Below are positions 47,888-56,309 of a DNA stretch of 64,000 bases, in pieces (position 1 is the first letter of the stretch; the number at the start of each line of letters is the position of its first letter). The stretch lies in the NCBI RefSeq assembly GCF_030324495.1, contig NZ_JACAGN010000002.1:1-64000 (forward strand), in the 5' to 3' direction. The translations under genes were made by a program, and so were the position numbers. The DNA comes from Myroides sp. 1354 (GTDB taxonomy: Bacteria; Bacteroidota; Bacteroidia; Flavobacteriales; Flavobacteriaceae). The notes beneath the pieces were generated by a model. The model worked only from the letters and a program-made list of their open reading frames with translations, was not told where the DNA came from and did not search any database.

Positions 47888-48328
47888 TTAAACATTTTCT
47901 GCGATTGTAAAGAGGATGGTCAAGACGACACCAATTACAACCAAATATACCCCAATATCAAAGAACAAGGCCGTTCCTACTGCACCGATAACAGCAACAG
48001 ATTCAGCAAACCAAACCCCTGTCATTACGGGTAAACCAACAAAAACAGGCAGTATTGCACTGAGGATAGACAAAGACAGACCGATTCCAATTAAGCGCAT
48101 GGGTGAAAATTGAAACAAGGCCAAAGTCTGTTTCGTACTATATGCAAAAGAGTGCAAAACAAAAGCAATAGAAGCGATTAATCCTCCTACAAATCCTCCA
48201 CCCGAAAGATAATGTCCTCTCAACAAGACAAACAAAGAGAACAGAATCAATAAAGGCAATAAATAATTCGTTGCCGTACGCAAGATTGTCGAATCTAATA
48301 CGTGGTGTTTATTCTGATATTTCTTCAT
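47888..48328 (-). CDS. mrpB: Mrp antiporter subunit B
   Basis: The 146-residue subunit has four membrane segments and the MnhB signature RGHYLSGGGFVGGLIASIA, followed by FDIGVYLVVIGVVLTI. It overlaps the end of mrpA by 20 bases in a different frame, one of the longer overlaps in the operon. It is part of the inner-membrane Mrp complex. Confidence 0.95.
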   Translation of the reverse strand: MKKYQNKHHVLDSTILRTATNYLLPLLILFSLFVLLRGHYLSGGGFVGGLIASIAFVLHSFAYSTKQTLALFQFSPMRLIGIGLSLSILSAILPVFVGLPVMTGVWFAESVAVIGAVGTALFFDIGVYLVVIGVVLTILFTIAENV

Positions 48329-50627
48329 CCTTTGTTCTATATTTTAAAAGACCATATACTCCTAATGCGGCGATTGAAAGTACAATAGTCTCAATTAATG
48401 TATCAAAACCTCTAAAATCAACAAGAATCACGTTTACCACGTTTTTCCCTTTCGCTAAGACGTATGCATTTTCAGCATAATATCTACTGATTTCTTTATC
48501 TGCAGGTGACACCAACGCTTGCAAAGTGATGAGGGAGATTAGCCCTCCAAAAGCGATAGATACCACAGCATCTCTAAACTGAATTTTTCGATTACTCAAT
48601 TTTAAGAACCCAGGCAATTTGAATAAAACCAATACAAACAAGACAACAGTTAACGTGTCAATAGCAAACTGCGTCATCGCTAAATCTGGGGCACCGTAAA
48701 ACACAAAGATCAAACAAATACAATATCCCACTACCCCTGTTGCAGCAATTGCGGACAGACGAGAAGGCGTATTAATTGCGAAGAATATAGCCGCAACCGT
48801 GATCAGGAAAACGACCAATTCATATACCCTAAATTCCGATAATCCTTCTGTATTGACGCGTAAAGGAACATCGGCAAACAATTTATACCCGACTAATCCA
48901 ATGAAGAAAACAATAATAACCATCAAATAGATGCGCAAATAACCACTTTGAAATAAACGCGTATAAGAATAAGCAAACAGTCTAAATTTCTCTACAATAA
49001 AACCAAAAATATGCTGTGGAGAAAGGCTGTAAAAACGCGTCACAACTTGTAGAGAATTTTGATATCCTTTAAAAGCGAAATACAAAGCAGTTCCCAAGAG
49101 AATTGTCGCACCACTTAAGGCGACGATTTCATTAAAGCCATGCCACAAAGCCAATTCCATATCGATGGGTTTTCCGCCGATTGCTCTCGCTGTAGCAGTT
49201 AGTATTCCATTATTTACCAGTTGGGGCAATACTCCAAATAGGAGGCTCAATACCGATAAAACGACAGGAGGCAACCACATTTGTATTGATGGTTTGGGCA
49301 CATTTTGGCATGCGTCTTTCACCTTGCCGAAAAAAGGCTTAATCCCCACAAGAAAACCTGAGGCAGTCAAAAATACATTGGTTAATACGGCAGCTCCTGT
49401 AAAAGCTAACGCCCATTGATTTAGGGGATAGGTGTAAGTAGCATCATAAATAATTTCTTTTCCTATAAACCCAAAAGTTAAGGGAATTCCTGCACTAGAT
49501 AAGGCAGCAATCAGAGCTGCACCAGCTAAAGCGGGCATTGTTTTGCGCAGTCCACCTAATTGAGTAATATCTCTTGTATGCGTTTGATGGTCTACTGTTC
49601 CTGTAACTAAGAAAAGAGTTGCTTTATATAAAGCATGAACTAGGATAAAGATACTAGCCGCATAAATTGCCTTTTCTGATCCTACACCCAATAAGAAAAC
49701 AATCATTCCCAAAGCTGAAATTGTCGTATAGGCCAAGATACCTTTCATATCCTTTCGGAAAACCGAATGAATAGCCCCGAATAACATCGTTAGACCACCG
49801 ATTACTTGCAAAGTGGTATTCCAATACAGGTGATCTCCTAAAACGGGCGTAAAACGCGCTAAAAGATAAATACCCGCCTTTACCATTGTTGCGGAGTGTA
49901 GATATGCAGACACGGGTGTAGGTGCTTTCATCGCACCAGGCAACCAAAAATGGAAAGGAAATTGAGCAGATTTAGTAAAGGCTCCCATAAACAAGAAGAA
50001 TAACAATACCCCATAAGAAGCATGCTCCTTTAAGAAATCCGAATGTGTCAATAATTCATGAATAGAATAAGTACCCGCAATACTTCCCATAATTGCGGCA
50101 AAGGAAAGTAAAAAGAATCCACCTAATCCTGTAATTCCCAGTGCCCAAAGTGCACTTTTACGCGAATCTTCATCTTCATTATTAAATCCGATAAGGAAAA
50201 AAGAGGTAATACTGGTCAATTCCCAGAATACAAAAAGAGAAATTAAGTTATCTGATAAAACGACGCCTAACATAGCGCCCATAAAAAGTCCGAGATAAGC
50301 AAAAAATCGATGAATATAGACATGTCCTTTGAGATAGTAGGAAGCATACCAATATACCAGTGTTCCAATTCCGGTGATTAGCAAAGAAAATAGGAGCGAT
50401 AATCCATCTAATTTAAAATCAAACGCGATACCTAACGAAGGAACCCATTCATTTCTAAAAAGCAACACTTCCTTTCCTGACTTTATTTTTGGTAAATAGG
50501 ACAGAAAATAAATGAAAAGACTGAATGGTATTAAAGTTAATAATCCTGTAAACTTAGAACGTCCTAACCCCTTCAAAAAAAGTGTACTAAAAGCTAGTAC
50601 AAAAGTGAGTAAAATAATAAATAGCAT
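48309..50627 (-). CDS. mrpA: Mrp antiporter subunit A
   Basis: Largest Mrp subunit, related to NuoL. The 772 residues contain the antiporter-like core (about 1-500; FWELTSITSFFLIGFNNEDE, FHFWLPGAMKAPTPVSAYLH with the conserved Lys) and a C-terminal MbhD/MbhE-like part (about 610-770; YGAPDLAMTQFAIDTLTVVL). It is the first gene of a complete A-to-G operon, so the cluster should encode a functional Na+ or K+/H+ antiporter for pH and salt homeostasis. No strong -7 box was found upstream. Confidence 0.95.
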   Translation of the reverse strand: MLFIILLTFVLAFSTLFLKGLGRSKFTGLLTLIPFSLFIYFLSYLPKIKSGKEVLLFRNEWVPSLGIAFDFKLDGLSLLFSLLITGIGTLVYWYASYYLKGHVYIHRFFAYLGLFMGAMLGVVLSDNLISLFVFWELTSITSFFLIGFNNEDEDSRKSALWALGITGLGGFFLLSFAAIMGSIAGTYSIHELLTHSDFLKEHASYGVLLFFLFMGAFTKSAQFPFHFWLPGAMKAPTPVSAYLHSATMVKAGIYLLARFTPVLGDHLYWNTTLQVIGGLTMLFGAIHSVFRKDMKGILAYTTISALGMIVFLLGVGSEKAIYAASIFILVHALYKATLFLVTGTVDHQTHTRDITQLGGLRKTMPALAGAALIAALSSAGIPLTFGFIGKEIIYDATYTYPLNQWALAFTGAAVLTNVFLTASGFLVGIKPFFGKVKDACQNVPKPSIQMWLPPVVLSVLSLLFGVLPQLVNNGILTATARAIGGKPIDMELALWHGFNEIVALSGATILLGTALYFAFKGYQNSLQVVTRFYSLSPQHIFGFIVEKFRLFAYSYTRLFQSGYLRIYLMVIIVFFIGLVGYKLFADVPLRVNTEGLSEFRVYELVVFLITVAAIFFAINTPSRLSAIAATGVVGYCICLIFVFYGAPDLAMTQFAIDTLTVVLFVLVLFKLPGFLKLSNRKIQFRDAVVSIAFGGLISLITLQALVSPADKEISRYYAENAYVLAKGKNVVNVILVDFRGFDTLIETIVLSIAALGVYGLLKYRTKDEEISE

Positions 50628-50764
50628 AAATGAGCTTTATTTCTATTTTTTAAATATTTCTATTGAGGGTAAATATATAAAAAAATCAAAAAAAAATGAA
50701 TCAAAGCCAAATAACACGCTTGTTTTTAACAAAAAAATAACCATTTTTAATCCGATATGGATAC

Positions 50765-50794
50765 AAAAAAAGCGAGACTATAAAATCTCGCTTT
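50765..50794 (-). terminator. Terminator of the hpt-adk-obgE operon
   Basis: Minus-strand stem AAAGCGAGA/TCTCGCTTT with an 8-base loop, followed by T-run, a few bases after the obgE stop codon. Confidence 0.88.
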
Positions 50795-50799
50795 CTGGG

Positions 50800-51801
50800 C
50801 TAGTTATTTAACATTTGCCACAATTTATCTTTTAATTCCTGAAGTCCTTGTTGAGCAACTGCCGATATAAACATATAAGGCACCTCTTTTAGTTCTTCAT
50901 CCAACTCTGCTTTCATTTCAGCTTGAAGTTCCTCATCTAACATATCCGATTTGGTAATAATCAATAGACGATCCTTATCTAGCATTTCGGGATTGTATCT
51001 TCTCAACTCATCGAGCAAAATTTCGTATTCTTTTTTAATATCTTCTGCATCCGCAGGCACCATAAAAAGAAGTGTCGAGTTTCGTTCAATATGTCTTAAA
51101 AAGTAATGTCCCAAACCTTTTCCTTCCGCTGCGCCTTCAATAATTCCAGGGATATCTGCAATTACAAAGGATTTAAAATCGCGGTAGGATACGATTCCCA
51201 AATTGGGCTTTAACGTAGTAAAAGGATAATCAGCGATTTTAGGTTTAGCAGAAGTCAACACAGATAAAAGTGTTGATTTACCCGCATTTGGAAAACCTAC
51301 TAATCCAACGTCAGCTAATACTTTTAGCTCTAGGATAACATCGAGTTCTTCCCCAGGCATTCCTGGTTGAGCATAACGAGGTGTTTGGTTGGTTGACGTT
51401 CTAAAGTGCCAGTTTCCTAAACCACCCTTCCCTCCTTTTCCAAGGATTCTTTTTTCGTTATGTTCTGTAATTTCAAAAAGGACTTCTCCTGTTTCTTTAT
51501 CTTTTACAACTGTTCCTAGAGGTACTTCAATAACTTTGTCTTCACCATCAGAACCCGTACTTCTAGAACTACCACCATCACCTCCATGCCCTGCTTTGAT
51601 ATGGCGTTGGAATTTCAAGTGGTACAACGTCCACAGTCCTTCATTACCGACAATATAGACATGACCTCCACGTCCACCATCTCCACCATCAGGACCTCCT
51701 TTTTCAATAAATTTTTCTCGGTGCAAATGCGTAGAACCTCTTCCACCTTTTCCTGAGGCTACATAGATTTTTACGTAGTCTACAAAATTCCCTTCAGTCA
51801 T
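50800..51801 (-). CDS. obgE: GTPase Obg
   Basis: Essential GTPase tied to late 50S assembly and stress signalling. The 333 residues contain the glycine-rich Obg fold (1-158; [20 protein letters not shown]) and a G domain with G1 [21 protein letters not shown]3 [16 protein letters not shown] and G4 TKSD. The optional C-terminal OCT domain is absent. It is the last gene of the hpt-adk-obgE operon, 53 bases after adk. Confidence 0.96.
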   Translation of the reverse strand: MTEGNFVDYVKIYVASGKGGRGSTHLHREKFIEKGGPDGGDGGRGGHVYIVGNEGLWTLYHLKFQRHIKAGHGGDGGSSRSTGSDGEDKVIEVPLGTVVKDKETGEVLFEITEHNEKRILGKGGKGGLGNWHFRTSTNQTPRYAQPGMPGEELDVILELKVLADVGLVGFPNAGKSTLLSVLTSAKPKIADYPFTTLKPNLGIVSYRDFKSFVIADIPGIIEGAAEGKGLGHYFLRHIERNSTLLFMVPADAEDIKKEYEILLDELRRYNPEMLDKDRLLIITKSDMLDEELQAEMKAELDEELKEVPYMFISAVAQQGLQELKDKLWQMLNN

Positions 51802-51854
51802 CTTTTATTTTATTACCTTCTCTTTACTTTGTCTTTTATTATTCAAAAGATCGA

Positions 51855-52430
51855 TTAGATCAAACGGTCAATTACACCGCTTAGTCTCGCTGTGATTTCT
51901 TCAACAGTTCCGATTCCATCTACTGAGTTATAACAGTTTTTAGCTGTATAATAATCAATTAATGGAGCTGTTTTTTCATTGTATTCTTCATAGCGACTTC
52001 TGATGATTTTTTCATCTTGGTCATCTGCTCTTCCACTTGTTTTCCCTCTTTCTAGGATGCGTTGTACTAAAACATCGTCATTTGCTTCTAGTCCTACAGT
52101 TCCGACAAAGCGAATATTTTTTTCGTTCAATAAAGCTTCTAATGCCTCTGCTTGTTGAATTGTTCGTGGAAAACCATCAAATAAGAACCCTTTCTTATCC
52201 ATATTTTTTTCTACCTCATCCGCAAGCATATCAATTGTAATAGAATCTGGGACCAATTCTGCTCTATCCATAAAGACCTTGGCCTGTTTTCCTAGTTCTG
52301 TTCCATTTTTTAGATTATAACGAAACACATCTCCGGTAGAAATATGAGTTAAATTGTACTTTTCTTTAAGAAATTCGGCCTGCGTACCTTTTCCGGCACC
52401 AGGTTTTCCAAATAAAACTATTGCAATCAT
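51855..52430 (-). CDS. adk: Adenylate kinase
   Basis: Interconverts ATP plus AMP and two ADP. The 191 residues have the P-loop FGKPGAGKGTQAEFL at about 7-21, the AMP-binding DGFPRTIQQAEAL, and a short LID (RGKTSGRADDQDEKI), i.e. the short form without a zinc finger. It follows hpt by 33 bases and precedes obgE, so purine salvage and nucleotide balance genes are co-transcribed. Confidence 0.97.
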   Translation of the reverse strand: MIAIVLFGKPGAGKGTQAEFLKEKYNLTHISTGDVFRYNLKNGTELGKQAKVFMDRAELVPDSITIDMLADEVEKNMDKKGFLFDGFPRTIQQAEALEALLNEKNIRFVGTVGLEANDDVLVQRILERGKTSGRADDQDEKIIRSRYEEYNEKTAPLIDYYTAKNCYNSVDGIGTVEEITARLSGVIDRLI

Positions 52431-52463
52431 GCTACTATACTTTATTTATGCTGTTACTGTTTA

Positions 52464-52997
52464 TTACTCTTTAATTTGATAAATTTCCGGGATATTTCTT
52501 CCGTGTTTATCGTAATCCATCCCATAACCTACGATGAATTTATTCTCAATTTCAAAAGCGACATAATCCAACTTAATATCCTTGGTATACGCCTCCGGTT
52601 TTAAACACAACGTGCAAATTCTAACTTCTTTTGGACGTTGTTGTTCAAAAAGCTTTTTTAAAGCAACTAAGGTATTTCCAGTATCAACGATATCTTCAAT
52701 TAGAATCACACGTCGGTCTGTAACATCAATATCCAACCCCAATAGTTGATTCACTTGATTAGATGATTGTGTCCCAATGTACGAAGCCATTTTGACAAAA
52801 CTCATCTCACATTCCCCTTTGTATTGCTTAACTAAATCAGAAACAACCATAAAAGATCCATTCAAAACACCAATAAATAAAGGTGTTTCACCATTCATAT
52901 CACGCAAAATTTCATTTGCTATTTCCCCTAATCTTTCTTGAATCTGTTTTTCCGAAATAAAAGGAACAAAAGTCTTGTCTAAAACTTGAATTTCCAT
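52464..52997 (-). CDS. hpt: Hypoxanthine phosphoribosyltransferase
   Basis: Purine salvage enzyme making IMP or GMP from hypoxanthine or guanine and PRPP. The start is set at ATG 52997 (MEIQVLDKTFVPFISEKQ), giving 177 residues; an upstream TTG at 53030 precedes the -7 box at 53020. The PRPP loop is VILIEDIVDTGNTLVALKKL, and KPEAYTKDIKLDYVAFEI and GYGMDYD are purine-site segments. It is the first gene of the operon with adk and obgE. Confidence 0.94.
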   Translation of the reverse strand: MEIQVLDKTFVPFISEKQIQERLGEIANEILRDMNGETPLFIGVLNGSFMVVSDLVKQYKGECEMSFVKMASYIGTQSSNQVNQLLGLDIDVTDRRVILIEDIVDTGNTLVALKKLFEQQRPKEVRICTLCLKPEAYTKDIKLDYVAFEIENKFIVGYGMDYDKHGRNIPEIYQIKE

Positions 52998-53019
52998 AAA
53001 CAATTGAATTGATAATTTG

Positions 53020-53027
53020 CAAATATA
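53020..53027 (-). promoter_or_regulatory. -7 element of the hpt-adk-obgE operon
   Basis: TATATTTG on the minus strand, 23 bases before the hpt ATG at 52997. Confidence 0.55.
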
Positions 53028-53204
53028 CAAAAAAGATATGCCACATCTGTACTCCTTAACAGATGAATTCTAAACATTTTATCCGTGGGGTTTGTGTTTT
53101 TTTTGTTTTAGTTTGTGTTTTTAATTTGTGATGCTATGTTGCTGTACGGCTCTACTTTCTCTTGAGAACAAGTGAATTGTCATTACCCTATAAAATTTAT
53201 TCCC

Positions 53205-53240
53205 AAAAAAAAAACGTAGCGCTTTCTTCAAACGCTACGT
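53205..53240 (-). terminator. Orphan terminator in the hpt-purK gap
   Basis: Minus-strand arms ACGTAGCG and CGCTACGT enclose about 11 bases and are followed by ten T. No protein gene lies upstream on this strand, so it must end a non-coding transcript (see the candidate small RNA). Confidence 0.88.
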
Positions 53241-53365
53241 CTAAAACAAACTAATTCAATCTAACTCTAAAACCAAAGCTAATAAGTTTTATCGTTAAGA
53301 TTATTTTTCATACACCCAATCAAGAGTATATTGTATCTTCTAATCCGTTGTATCTTGTAATATTG
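53205..53365 (-). ncRNA. Candidate small RNA upstream of purK
   Basis: In the 619-base gene-free gap between hpt and purK, a minus-strand unit has its own promoter (TTG at 53399-53397, 19-base spacer, TATATTTG at 53377-53370) and a strong terminator (53205-53240). The predicted RNA is about 160 nt. It contains two copies of AAGATACAA 17 bases apart (complement of 53331-53339 and 53348-53356). The longest ATG frame is only ten codons (MKNNLNDKTY), so it is probably non-coding. Position next to purK recalls 6S RNA genes of some other bacteria; I could not confirm a 6S fold. Confidence 0.5.
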
Positions 53366-53369
53366 TTTT

Positions 53370-53399
53370 CAAATATAAGTTAATTTTTTAACTAAACAA
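53370..53399 (-). promoter_or_regulatory. Promoter of the candidate small RNA
   Basis: Minus-strand TTG (53399-53397), a 19-base spacer and TATATTTG (53377-53370), both elements in consensus form. No protein-coding gene follows. Confidence 0.6.
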
Positions 53400-53617
53400 G
53401 ATTTGTTTTAAGTTTTTTTTCACACTATCAAATCATCCCTCTTCCATCATTTTATACGTTCAAGACAAAAAAACAAGAATACAAACCAAGAATCGTTAAA
53501 ACCAATATATTTCGTCTACAATACAAGCAAAGGAGTAAACGAGGAAGTTAAATTAGCTTATCTGCAGTTCATTTGACTTTTTTTAGCGCTATTTTATGTA
53601 CACCATTTGATTTAGTA
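53400..53617. other. Gene-free purK upstream region
   Basis: This part of the hpt-purK gap lies between the small RNA promoter and the purK -7 box. It is AT-rich and contains no ORF or strong hairpin that I can see. The other end of the gap (53031-53204) is likewise featureless. Confidence 0.6.
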
Positions 53618-53625
53618 TATCTTTG
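53618..53625 (+). promoter_or_regulatory. -7 element of purKE
   Basis: TATCTTTG, 24 bases before the purK ATG at 53650. Its last three bases (TTG) form an in-frame false start codon. Confidence 0.65.
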
Positions 53626-53649
53626 CACAAACACAATTACAACAACACA

Positions 53650-54804
53650 ATGAATTATTATTCAACTGATTTTCGCTTGGGAATATTAGGCGGCGGACAA
53701 CTAGGTAAAATGCTTTTATACGATACGCGTAAATTTGATATTGCGACGTTTATTTTAGACCCAAGTAAAGAAGCTCCTGCCCAATTTGGTGCTCATCAAT
53801 TTTTTCAAGGTGACTTGATGGATTATGAAACGGTTTATCGCTTTGGAAAAAAAGTAGAGGTCTTGACCATCGAAATTGAAGGAGTTAATCTAGAAGCTTT
53901 AGAGCAATTACAACGAGAGGGTGTAAAAGTTTACCCTGCTCCTGAAACATTGCGCTTGATTCAAAATAAAGGAAAGCAAAAAGATTTCTATACTTCACAC
54001 CACATTCCAACAGCTCCATATGTGCGTTTTACTTCTAAAGAGGATTTAGTTGAGGCGGTTAATCAACAAACTATAACGGTTCCTTTCGTTTGGAAATCGG
54101 CTCAGTTTGGTTATGATGGAAACGGAGTAAAAGTTGTTCGTTCTACCTCTGATCTTACTGCATTACCAGAAGTTGAGTGTATTGCAGAAACCATGATTCC
54201 ATTCAAAAATGAATTGGCGGTTATTGTAGCTCGTTCGGCATCAGGAGAAATCAAAACATTTCCCGTTGTAGAAATGGAGTTTCATCCAGAAGCCAATCAA
54301 GTAGAATATGTTATTTGTCCAGCCCGTATTGATGAAGCAGTAGCAGATAAAGCAAGAGCAATTGCCTTAACGGTATCAGAAAAATTCAATCATGTTGGTT
54401 TATTGGCTGTAGAGATGTTTCAAACACAAGAGGATGAAATCTTAGTGAATGAAGTAGCTCCACGTCCACATAATTCAGGACATTATTCCATTGAAGCAAG
54501 TTATACCTCTCAATTTGAGCAACACATTCGCGCTATTCTAGATTTACCTTTAGGAAATACGGATAGTAAAGTAGCCGGCGTAATGGTTAACTTAGTTGGT
54601 GCAGAAGGCCACACTGGGCAAGTGTACTATGAAGGCATGAATGAAATTTTAGCTATTCCTGGTGTAACTCCTCATATTTACGGCAAAAGAGAGACAAGAC
54701 CTTTCCGCAAAATGGGCCATGTAACTATCGTAAATAGCGATATGGATACAGCGAGAGAAATCGCACAAAAAGTAAAAGAAACGATTAAAGTAATCAGTCA
54801 ATAA
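53650..54804 (+). CDS. purK: N5-carboxyaminoimidazole ribonucleotide synthase
   Basis: ATP-grasp enzyme carboxylating AIR to N5-CAIR in purine synthesis. The start is set at ATG 53650 (MNYYSTDFRLGILGGGQLGK), giving 384 residues, because the upstream TTG lies in the -7 element. LGILGGGQLGKML is the N-terminal signature, VWKSAQFGYDGNGVKVV is in the ATP-binding part, and LVNEVAPRPHNSGHYSIEA is the C-terminal active-site segment. It is followed by purE after 3 bases, making a purKE operon. Confidence 0.96.
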   Translation: MNYYSTDFRLGILGGGQLGKMLLYDTRKFDIATFILDPSKEAPAQFGAHQFFQGDLMDYETVYRFGKKVEVLTIEIEGVNLEALEQLQREGVKVYPAPETLRLIQNKGKQKDFYTSHHIPTAPYVRFTSKEDLVEAVNQQTITVPFVWKSAQFGYDGNGVKVVRSTSDLTALPEVECIAETMIPFKNELAVIVARSASGEIKTFPVVEMEFHPEANQVEYVICPARIDEAVADKARAIALTVSEKFNHVGLLAVEMFQTQEDEILVNEVAPRPHNSGHYSIEASYTSQFEQHIRAILDLPLGNTDSKVAGVMVNLVGAEGHTGQVYYEGMNEILAIPGVTPHIYGKRETRPFRKMGHVTIVNSDMDTAREIAQKVKETIKVISQ

Positions 54805-54807
54805 AAT

Positions 54808-55290
54808 ATGAAAATAGCAGTAGTAATGGGCAGTATTTCAGATATGCCTATCATGCAAGATGCAATTGATATCATCAAAGAATTTGGTGTTGAAGTTGAA
54901 GTTGATATTGTATCAGCACATCGTACACCCGAAAAATTAGTTGATTTTTCTTCTCATGCACACAACAGGGGGATTCAAGTCATTATTGCTGGAGCAGGTG
55001 GTGCGGCACATTTACCAGGTATGGTAGCATCCATGTCTCCTCTTCCCGTTATTGGCGTACCTGTCAAATCAAGCAATTCAATTGATGGGTGGGATAGTGT
55101 TCTTTCTATTTTACAAATGCCAGGAGGAGTTCCTGTTGCTACAGTAGCTTTAAACGGTGGAAAAAATGCAGGACTTCTAGCGTTACAGATTTTAGGAAGT
55201 CAAAATGACGAAATTCGCAATAAGATGATTGCCTATAAAAATGGATTAAAAGAAGCGGTTTTAAAAGCGGCTGAGAATCTAAAAAAATAA
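54808..55290 (+). CDS. purE: N5-CAIR mutase
   Basis: Moves the carboxyl group from N5-CAIR to C4, giving CAIR. The 160-residue class I PurE has VMGSISDMPIMQDAIDI, SAHRTPEKL with the catalytic His, and GAGGAAHLPGMVASMSPLPV. Class I with an adjacent purK means the two-step N5-CAIR route. It overlaps nothing and is followed by a terminator at 55330. Confidence 0.97.
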   Translation: MKIAVVMGSISDMPIMQDAIDIIKEFGVEVEVDIVSAHRTPEKLVDFSSHAHNRGIQVIIAGAGGAAHLPGMVASMSPLPVIGVPVKSSNSIDGWDSVLSILQMPGGVPVATVALNGGKNAGLLALQILGSQNDEIRNKMIAYKNGLKEAVLKAAENLKK

Positions 55291-55329
55291 ATTTTCACAC
55301 GCTTGTCAAAGCAAATGATATAGCATCGT

Positions 55330-55365
55330 AAACCAGTAGTGAGCAAAGCTGCTGGTTTTTTTTAT
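55330..55365 (+). terminator. Terminator of purKE
   Basis: Stem AAACCAGTAG/CTGCTGGTTT (one G-T pair), 9-base loop, then a run of T, 40 bases after the purE stop codon. Confidence 0.85.
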
Positions 55366-55378
55366 TTTTAGACTTTCT

Positions 55379-56098
55379 CTATTTGTAGGTTTTTGTTTGA
55401 TGGGTACGAAATAGACGATCCCAAAGCGTAGTATAAAAACCGAAATTTTTCTGTGGTTCAATATGGTGCATATTGTGAAAACTCGCTGTACCCAACCAAG
55501 TATTCCATCCTTTGGAAGAAATCTTTCCTACTCGATTAAAATGACCGATTGTACCCCATAGTACGTTTATAACAAAATACAATCCCACGCTGAGATAATG
55601 GAAGGGATAAAACAATAAAATGGCCATGAGCATCAAACCGAAACCAATAGCCTCTAACGGGCTAAGTACAAATAAACTCAAGGCATTTACTCCTATATGC
55701 TCATGATGTTTCCCGTGAACAAATTGATACAACAACTTGCTATGCGCTATTTTGTGAAACACATACATCCAAAAATCAACCACCAAAATCAAAACCAAAA
55801 GTTGAAAAATCACTCCTCCAATACTTAGGAGGCCGAAATTAACAGCTAAATAGCCTTCTCTCCACAAAAAAGCCCCAAAAACAAATACGATTACATTGCA
55901 AAGTAAAGTTGACCCTACAGCAACAACATCAGAGGAAACAATGGGTTGATATGCATTAACCTCAACCTTGTTCTTTACAAGAGCGTGCCACGAAAGATAA
56001 AATAGTATCGACCCCGCAATCAAGAGCGTATTAAGTACAATTGCAAATGCAACAATAGTGAAATAATCTTGTGTTAATACAGTTTGAATGAAATTCAT
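55379..56098 (-). CDS. Sterol desaturase/fatty acid hydroxylase family protein
   Basis: Membrane di-iron oxygenase-type protein of unknown substrate, probably a lipid. The start is set at MNFIQTVLTQDYF (56098), giving 239 residues; an ATG at 56137 would add 13 hydrophilic residues and cannot be excluded. The iron-binding histidine clusters are present: HKIAH, HGKHHEH and HNMHHIEP. Four or five membrane segments surround them. It is convergent with purKE and divergent from the PhoX-like gene. No promoter box was recognised. Confidence 0.85.
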   Translation of the reverse strand: MNFIQTVLTQDYFTIVAFAIVLNTLLIAGSILFYLSWHALVKNKVEVNAYQPIVSSDVVAVGSTLLCNVIVFVFGAFLWREGYLAVNFGLLSIGGVIFQLLVLILVVDFWMYVFHKIAHSKLLYQFVHGKHHEHIGVNALSLFVLSPLEAIGFGLMLMAILLFYPFHYLSVGLYFVINVLWGTIGHFNRVGKISSKGWNTWLGTASFHNMHHIEPQKNFGFYTTLWDRLFRTHQTKTYK

Positions 56099-56280
56099 TG
56101 GCTTTTTTTTAATAGAAGGATGCACATCAAGAAGCATGGCTATGTAGGAACAGTAAACGATTTATTCTTTTTTTAACGACTATCTATTTCGAGTTTTACC
56201 CCTTCAATTCCTGATACCCCTATGCTTTTTTGTTAAAGATTTGATAAAGTATCAATAACCCTACAGATACGTTCAACTCC

Positions 56281-56288
56281 TATGTTTG
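56281..56288 (+). promoter_or_regulatory. -7 element of the PhoX-like gene
   Basis: TATGTTTG, 21 bases before the ATG at 56310. No -33 TTG at standard spacing. Confidence 0.55.
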
Positions 56289-56309
56289 TTCCAACAAAAA
56301 TAAACAAAA

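Noticed and set aside
53623..53649. TTG start of purK
   Set aside because: The TTG is the end of the -7 element TATCTTTG, so it lies upstream of the transcript start; the ATG at 53650 begins the conserved sequence.
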